Source: Terebella lapidaria
Taxonomy: Eukaryota > Annelida > Polychaeta > Terebellida > Terebellidae
Assembly: GCA_949152475.1 (NCBI GenBank)
Contig: CASCJZ010000073.1
Coordinates: 1-64,000 of the forward strand
Direction: 5' to 3'
Length of the DNA stretch: 64,000 nucleotides
In this document: positions 57,801-64,000 of the stretch, piece by piece
Layout: each line of letters starts with the position of its first letter
Numbering within the stretch: the stretch's first letter is position 1
Position numbers and translations under genes: made by a program
The notes under the pieces: generated by a model
What the model saw: the letters and a program-made list of their open reading frames with translations, nothing else
Databases searched by the model: none
Told to the model about the DNA's origin: nothing

Positions 57801-60800
57801 TCTTTTTGTGCATTATTTGCAATTCCTATAATTTCTCTTAATAGATGTAAATAACCAGTTAAAAGGAAATTAGAGCTGTATATGATTATTATGCTGATTG
57901 TTAGTTAACTAATTGGAATAATTGAGCTATAATAGTTACATTTTTTTTATTCTATATATTTTTTTAAAGTCTTTTCACCAACTTTTTTCATTAAATTAGA
58001 AGTAAAATCAAAATATTCTACTAATTGTCTAGAATTCTTGAAACTTAGGGGAAAAATCAAGTATTTTTTGGAGAGTTAGATCTAGAAAATACATAGCTAT
58101 TTCTTATTTATCAATACGAAGTTTTTCTAATTAATGACAAATTCTCTTCTTATGGTAATCTATTTATTAAGAATAAGTCCTAAAATCACAAAATCTCTAA
58201 GATTAGTAGATCTTGAATTAATACTAGGGCTGGATTTTAGATAGGAGATAGTTATTGTCCAATCGAGAAAATATTTCGAATCATTTAAATATTTTTGGTC
58301 TATTTTTTGGTATTTTACTGATTTCTTAGAGAATCATTCTTAAAGTTGTTACTGCTTTAAGAAAAATTTTGTTTGGTATTGATTTTTCTGGTGTTCGCTT
58401 CTTTAATCCCTTAGAAATAATTATTATCAATATCATAAAATAATCTCTCCCTATTTCAGTCTTAGGGACAACTTTTTCCATTTTTTTCATAATAAATGCT
58501 AATCCCCCGTCTGATAGAAAAGTATTCCACCAATTTAGTTTCATTTGACATGTTAATTTCAACATATAAAGCTACTTGTATAGACTCTAACTGCTTAGTT
58601 ATGGCCAAGGATATTTAGTTTTTTATATAATTTTGACCATTCGTTATGAGCTAGGTAATTGTATAACAATAGACCAGATCTACTTTGCTACTTAGTTCTC
58701 TCCTAACAATTGAAAAAGTAGCTCAAGTCTATCATTTAGAGCAGCTTTTACATATGACTCTTCATGTTTTGCTTCAACTATATCGAAACTGGTTGTAAAA
58801 CCAGATTCACTAAGGGTCATAAAATAATATTAAGGTTTTACTAACTCTCCCTGATGATAAATTTTACATTTTTTAATAGATAATTGGAATTTATCTGCTA
58901 CTTCTTTTTTGAATTCATAAAAAGTCGAGATAAAATTGAATTTAATAAGTTTTCTTCTTAGTGGTTTTGTTATGGACATGATAATCTTTAGAAATACAAA
59001 ATTTAGGTTTATAATGGTAGGGATAAATTTCATCTTCCCTATCAATCATTTTACTTATTAACATGATTTATTTCTTGATAACAATACATTTTTTTCTTAA
59101 GTCGCTCTTTCTAACTCAGTCATCACCATACTTAAGAGTTTATTAATCATCTAATTTCTAGAAGTTTCTAATTGCTTATCTGGGACTCATAAAGAGTTCA
59201 GGAATAAAATTAGTTAATCTTTCAATTACCATTTTATCTTCAGCCCAATATAATGCTTTCTTCAGTTTTTCAAACCCTATTAGATCTAAATCTTCAACTA
59301 ATAACCAACTATAATGTTTTTTAAGTTTTCCTTACTCAAATTAGATGCTTTAAAAAGCTAAATAAAGAATAAGACTTCTTCATCAGTCATACTAGCAAAT
59401 TTTGAATCATCATTAATAGACCACATTAATTCATATATTTTACATCTTGTTTCCTAATTTAATTTCAGAATTGATAATAACTTTAGTACTATCTTTAATA
59501 TAATAAATCCATTTAAAGAATGCAGATCGACCAGGTGAATTTATATACCTAATCCAAATTTTTTGAAAATCCTCAAAAGTCAATTATTGTTCACTTACTT
59601 TAAGTACTTATGAAAATAATAAAATTTATCAATAAAATTAGCTTTTTATACATTAGAATTTTGAAGGAGATTTTGAAGGATAATATAGAACATATTGATT
59701 TTTTTGTGTTTTAAGTGTAATAAAAATATTGTTTATTGCTTTTAAAATAAGGGTAATATGAAGTTATTCCTTCTTTACAGTTTAAATATTTATAAAAACA
59801 CTGTTCAATAAAAGAAATAAGAAATGATGTTTTTTGAAATTTCTTAAGTATTTCTAAAAAATAGTTAAAGGTATTATCCTCTACTTTCTTGAGCAAATAA
59901 TAATAATACAGTCAAAACCATAGGTATAGGCGATAGGTTCAGTAAGTAGTGAAATACCTAATGCATTAAGAGTATATTCCTTAATCATTTTAATATAATT
60001 TTCTTCCCATTATTCTTCTGGCAATACTTTCAATCTCTCAAATAATTTTATCTTTAGTTCTTATTCTTTGATTTTCCCCACTGATAACTGAAAAGAATGA
60101 ATATATTTCTTGTAAAGCTGCTTAATGTTTACCAATACGAGAATCCCATATTAAAAATAGGATTTATTATGAAGAATTTCTGCTTAATAATATGTTAGAG
60201 CTTAATTATGATGATTTTTTTTGATAATTTCATGATTATCGTGATCCATAAAGAATAATTAAAATACTTTCTTTTTATTAATCCATGATTTAATGAGTGA
60301 AATCTTCGAAGTTGAAATATTTTTTTTCTTATCAATTATTTCAATAAGTCCATTAATACCTTGAAGTTTTTTTTCAAAGAAAGGACTTTTAACAATTCTA
60401 AGATAAAGATTTAATTCTGCAAGTAAGGCCCATTAAGCTACTTAATTCTTAGATGAATTATTGATATTAAGCCTTACTATAATATCTAATAAATCAACTA
60501 TATATCCTTTATTTAAATTTTGATTTCTTTATCTCTTATTTGTTCCAAATTATTTTTAGTAACTATATTAGTTTTAATTAATACTTTCTAAAAACCATGG
60601 TAAAAAATAATCTTTCTTTTATTACTTAATCCATAACTAACACCCTCAAAAAGATAAGCTAGTGATTTAAAAATAAAAAAGGGATTATTACTTTAGAATA
60701 AGGTAATTTATGACTAATAAATCTTGAATAACCTCAAAACCACCATATTTCTCAAATTCTCTTCAATCATTTTTATTCTATATATTCTCTTTTAATAGTA

Positions 60801-61533
60801 GAATATTAATTAGTTAATTGGAGACAAATAACCATAAGTTTAGTGTTTTACTTAAAAAAATAATTGTTCCTGGGATAACCACCTGTAATAACATATATCA
60901 TATCCATTATTTCATAGAAAGATGATACCAAGCTGACTCGGAATGAATAAGATGACTATACTCAGGTATTTATTGAGACTTATAGTATTGTGTGAATTAT
61001 TGATCATACTATTTCAAGTATTTCACTCCAAATTGAAGATTGAGTCGGAAGTACTCTAATAGAACCATCATTTACTCTTATGTAGTATAGTTATTGCTCA
61101 TTAGAAAATCAGTATAAAGATAATTGTGTCCACGAATGAATTGATTAATCTAAGCAGCAGATTTTTCTAAAGGTCTGGTCATAAATAATTACAATTGTTC
61201 CATTTTTTATTGAATCAAAGTAGTAGAAGCTTTCCAGTTTGACCTAATCCCTGGGTGTTTCATTTGTCCGGTATAACCAATAATACATGATCTAAAAAGG
61301 TTTCAATTTACCACTATTGAACCTAAAAAAACTAAATAATCAAAACTTATATTTACTTCATCATATTTAGAATCCCAACCATCAAAGCTTATCTTGAACC
61401 ATTTAGTTGCAACAATTTTCTCAAGGATATAACCAACTCTCCAGTCTCCCTGATTATCCTGAGCATCAATAAAGTCTCCTTTATTATACATATCAGATAA
61501 TTCAGGTGATTTTTCAGTATCAACTTTTTTCAT
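54815..61533 (-). CDS. USP9X-type ubiquitin C-terminal hydrolase, very large
   Basis: This is a cysteine protease removing ubiquitin. The ATG at 61533 starts MKKVDTEKSPELSDMYNKGD; residues 20-60 are an Agenet/Tudor-like unit (DAQDNQGDWRVGYIL, then WFKISFDGWDSKYDE) followed after one or two tiny introns by IGYTGQMKHPGIRSNWKAST. Armadillo-like helices fill the next 1,200 codons. The catalytic region is marked near 57150-57300 by DRIETQLKNTKHCNIVQELF and GGVFSNEIICKGCPHFSETE (USP9X: [20 protein letters not shown]) and near 56550-56720 by WYEFNDTIVRNFNV, QEAFGGE and NAYLLIYDRKKK. A long helical C-terminus ends ELDFDEGSELSE at the TGA at 54815-54817. Several frame changes remain; some are introns (about 61350 and 61310), others sit in T or A runs (56665, 56590). 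Not fully resolved codon by codon. Confidence 0.75.
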
Positions 61534-61906
61534 TCAGCTTAATTAGTCACTTGATATTATATTAACAACAAAAATTTAAATGAATTGTAATAATTAATTG
61601 ATTTAATGGATAGTTAGACCCATTAAGTTTAATTAAAAGAAAAATTAGGAATTTACTAAGAAAAATTATCCTTTATATTTAAAGAAGTTAGATCCTGGAT
61701 GTATTGCTAATCTTTTATTGTACTTCTATTAATTTGAGTAAGATTCTAAGGTGAACAGATACTATAATAATAGTCCTCTTGTTGTTTGAGAGGAGTTGGA
61801 TTGAATGATATTATGAGTAATTAATATTCAATTATTGGAATCTGTATTACTTGGTTATCTCTTGAAAGAACATTTGATTCAAATATGTTTATAATACTTA
61901 ACGAAT
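61534..61906. other. Divergent intergenic region with a possible small ORF
   Basis: This 373-bp spacer separates divergent genes. Two overlapping small ORFs exist on the plus strand, at 61580 (MNCNNQLIQWIVRPIKFN) and at about 61605 (MDSQTHQVQLKEKLGIYQEK, about 44 codons). Either could be a short gene, but nothing supports them beyond openness. Promoters of both flanking genes should lie here. Confidence 0.35.
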
Positions 61907-62458
61907 ATGGAAATACCGAATTTATTCAAGAAAAAAAAATCATCTTCATTCTCAACACCCACTCTATCCACAACACCTACCAATAACTCACTCAAAGGAA
62001 ACATAAGTCTCTTAAACAAGAGAAGAACTCAACCAATTATCACTAAGCACTGGGGAATCTAATATCCTAAATAAATCTATAAAGGAACCCACAAACAAGT
62101 ACCAATCAGAACCAGAAGAATATCTTCCTCCGGAAAAAATAAAAGATTCCCAAAAGACTTCTTAATGTTCAAGGAACTGAACATCCACAAAACAATGCTA
62201 GTTTTAATCTTCAATTCCAGAAATAAACCAAGAATCAAAGAAATCTGTTTAGAATATGAAAATTCCTTCCCAAGAAACCATAGAAACTCCAAAATTTAGA
62301 CAAGAATAAATTAGGTTAAAATTGGATTTCCCCCCAGTAGTCCAGAATTATTCCATTAAAAAATTGAACCAACTGGAAACCTTTTAACTTCCCTCGGGAA
62401 ATTAAAAAAACTGTTTTCCAAATTAGGGTTAAAAATGAAAAATATCATAATCTTATGA
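61907..62458 (+). CDS. Hypothetical basic protein (183 aa)
   Basis: An intact ORF of 184 codons starts MEIPNLFKKKKSSSFSTPTL and ends at the TGA at 62456-62458. It is rich in Lys, Arg, Ser, Thr and Asn, with an N-terminal basic/Ser-Thr cluster that looks disordered and a more ordered middle (FLMFKELNIHKTMLVLIFNS). Codons use C more than neighbours. It may be nuclear or cytoskeletal given the charge, but no family is recognised. The minus-strand ORF in the same place is weaker. Confidence 0.5.
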
Positions 62459-62681
62459 GGACAAAGGAAATATTTTTGGCAGGAAAATAAGAAACAAATG
62501 GCAGATTGTACCTAAAATCAACCAGGGTAGGCTAAAAATTATTTATCCAAGAGAAATCTAAATTAATTGAGGTATAGGAAACTAACTCTATTCATTTAGG
62601 AGGAGGATTCATAACACTCAGCAATTTTAAGATTTAATGATATTTTAATATTAGAATCAATTGGAATATAATATCTTGAAG

Positions 62682-64000
62682 TCATATATTAGACTCAAAG
62701 AACTGGATAAATTCCTACTCTATCAACCACTCCATTCTTGCTTTATCGAGTCTTTTAAGAATATTCATCAACTCGCGCATACTTAAGTGCTTGCCCAGTT
62801 CAGCCATGAACTTCTTCACTATTGGTAATTTATAAAGCCAGTGTGAGCAGAATTTATGGACTTAAACAACATCATCACTTATCCACTGTGAAACTTCTGT
62901 TTAGTATCTCATTAATGTCATTTCAGACTCTATGATAATATTGATAATCTGTGCAATAAGCCTCATTGCCTCTTGAGGAATATAGTTATGAAGAGGGTTA
63001 GACTTACCATAAGAACTCTCAGCTTGCTACTCACCAGCAAAAATATCTACAAACTAAGAATAAGAAAGCTCAATATCATTGGATCGGGAATATTTAGATA
63101 CTAGCAGACTAAAATCACCATCAGTTGGAAGTCCTCCAATTGAATAATAAAATTTGCGGAGATCCTATGATCTAACAACTCCTCTTTCCATAAGATCAAC
63201 CTTCTTGAAAATGGCTAGTAAGGGAACTTTGAGTTCTTTGTTTAAGTTTAGAGTTAATTTTTATAATTCCAGTTCAGTACTGAGTAATTTTTCCATAAAT
63301 TCCTTAAAAATTACATATATGCACCTTTATGAAGTCTTTTCTTTGGCACATCTACTTTAGTTGGACCATGATGCTTTTTATGAAAGTTTGAAGAAAGTTC
63401 ACGTTCTAAAGCTTTATCTATAGTTTTGTTCATTAAATTATTTTTCATGACTTCTTTGTGGAGTGATATTCTAAGTTGATTTTTCATTTTTTTTCCATGG
63501 TTTTAACCAAAACTCTAAATTTTTCTAAGGGAATGACAGCATTTTTATCCATACCTAATCTTCTTCCTAAATGTAAAAATTCATGATCTCCAATTTCAAC
63601 GAAAGCCCGGATAAAATTACGTAGTTCTAGACTTGTTATGTTATTTTATTTATTTTAACAAAATGTATGATTCTTTTAACTGGCTTTTTTAATGGATCTA
63701 AGTATTTTTCTGAGTTGTTCACGTGGCAACCGAGTAAAAAAATCTGCTTTCTGAACTTAAATTTTATTGAGTAAGCTCTAATTCTTCAGTCAAGAGTAAA
63801 TAAATACCAGTAACAGCATCTTCATGAGCTGGTAATTTTTTCTGTTTGTTTATATTTTTTGCTATGAACACTTGTAATTTATCTGATGATTCCAGAGTTT
63901 AAAGGATAAATATACTGCAAGAAATCTGAATATTGCATTTCTTCTTTAAGTCCATAACACTTAAATAAAATTTTCAAGTTCTAATCATTTACACTAGCAT
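62682..64000 (-). CDS. EF-hand-like calcium-binding protein, 5' end beyond the window
   Basis: Minus-strand coding sequence enters from beyond 64000 and ends at the TGA at 62682-62684. Around 63520-63620 it reads RAFVEIGDHEFLHLGRRLGM, then DKNAVIPLEKFRVLVKTMEK, the helix-loop-helix layout of an EF-hand-like pair. A second unit lies near 63030-63175: DLRKFYYSIGGLPTDGDFSL, LVSKYSRSNDIELSYSQFVD. The loops have diverged (few canonical acidic ligands), so Ca2+ binding is uncertain. The C-terminus is helical (IPQEAMRLIAQIINIIIESE). This pattern is frequent among Paramecium EF-hand proteins of basal bodies and cilia, which is only a family-level hint. Small introns or breaks between units were not resolved. 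Confidence 0.55.

Noticed and set aside
1-64000. TGA read as tryptophan (as in some other ciliates)
   Set aside because: RAD6, TFIP11, HAL, FCP1-type and SPRY proteins all end at TGA where their families end; only the decayed 18.4-19.2 kb stretch would benefit.
1-64000. CRISPR arrays, tRNAs, rRNA, bacterial promoters, telomeric repeats
   Set aside because: None seen; the only regular array is the 8-bp minisatellite, which has no spacer structure.

Overview
The window reads as nuclear DNA of an oligohymenophorean ciliate, most like Paramecium or a close relative. Three things seen directly support this. First, long conserved genes are open only if TAA and TAG are read as glutamine and TGA is the sole stop; the RAD6, TFIP11, SPRY and FCP1-type genes show this. 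Second, introns are tiny (20-33 nt), begin GTA (rarely GTT/GTG), end TAG or AAG, and removing them restores reading frames, as in the histidine ammonia-lyase, Sec15, YIP1, kinase and FAM184 genes. Third, the DNA is very AT-rich and gene-dense, with intergenic spacers mostly of 30-350 bp. No telomeric repeats, bacterial operons, tRNAs or CRISPR arrays were seen. Two 200-N blocks (25263-25462 and 51578-51777) are assembly gaps.

Layout. 0-5 kb: a small membrane ORF, a broken MORN-repeat gene, a cytochrome P450 with several frame breaks, and an unknown 561-aa helical protein. 5-16.2 kb: a coiled-coil/TLDc-like protein, a FAM184-family coiled-coil protein, another coiled-coil protein, a cysteine-rich receptor-like membrane protein, a CIMIP2/FAM166-like microtubule inner protein and a small membrane protein. 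16.4-22.4 kb: a small unknown protein, a B-box plus kelch-type protein, a decayed ORF region, RAD6-type E2, histidine ammonia-lyase and a coiled-coil protein. 22.39-22.87 kb: an 8-bp minisatellite. 22.9-28.2 kb: a coiled-coil protein, a syntaxin-like SNARE, a TM-SPRY protein, gap 1, a membrane-anchored GH18-like protein and an unknown 467-aa protein. 28.4-31.6 kb: a multi-TM coiled-coil gene split by an unusual 1.07-kb insert. 31.6-43.9 kb: Sec15, several unknowns, a B-box-like protein, an AGC kinase, an FCP1-type phosphatase, small proteins and a TFIP11 homologue. 44.1-49.0 kb: one very large cysteine-rich surface protein that is visibly richer in G+C than its surroundings. 49.6-51.5 kb: a decayed gene region. 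52.2-64 kb: a coiled-coil/SPRY protein, a YIP1-family protein, a 6.7-kb USP9X-type deubiquitinase, an unknown basic protein and an EF-hand protein running off the window.

There are no operons; neighbours are co-located independent genes. Loose themes are cilia (FAM184, CIMIP2-like), secretion (syntaxin, Sec15, YIP1), ubiquitin (RAD6, USP) and surface cysteine-rich proteins. The most unusual items are the structured insert at 29.77-30.84 kb, the NATTAGTG minisatellite, the large cysteine-rich gene, and single-base frame breaks that sit mainly in homopolymers while many neighbouring long genes are intact.
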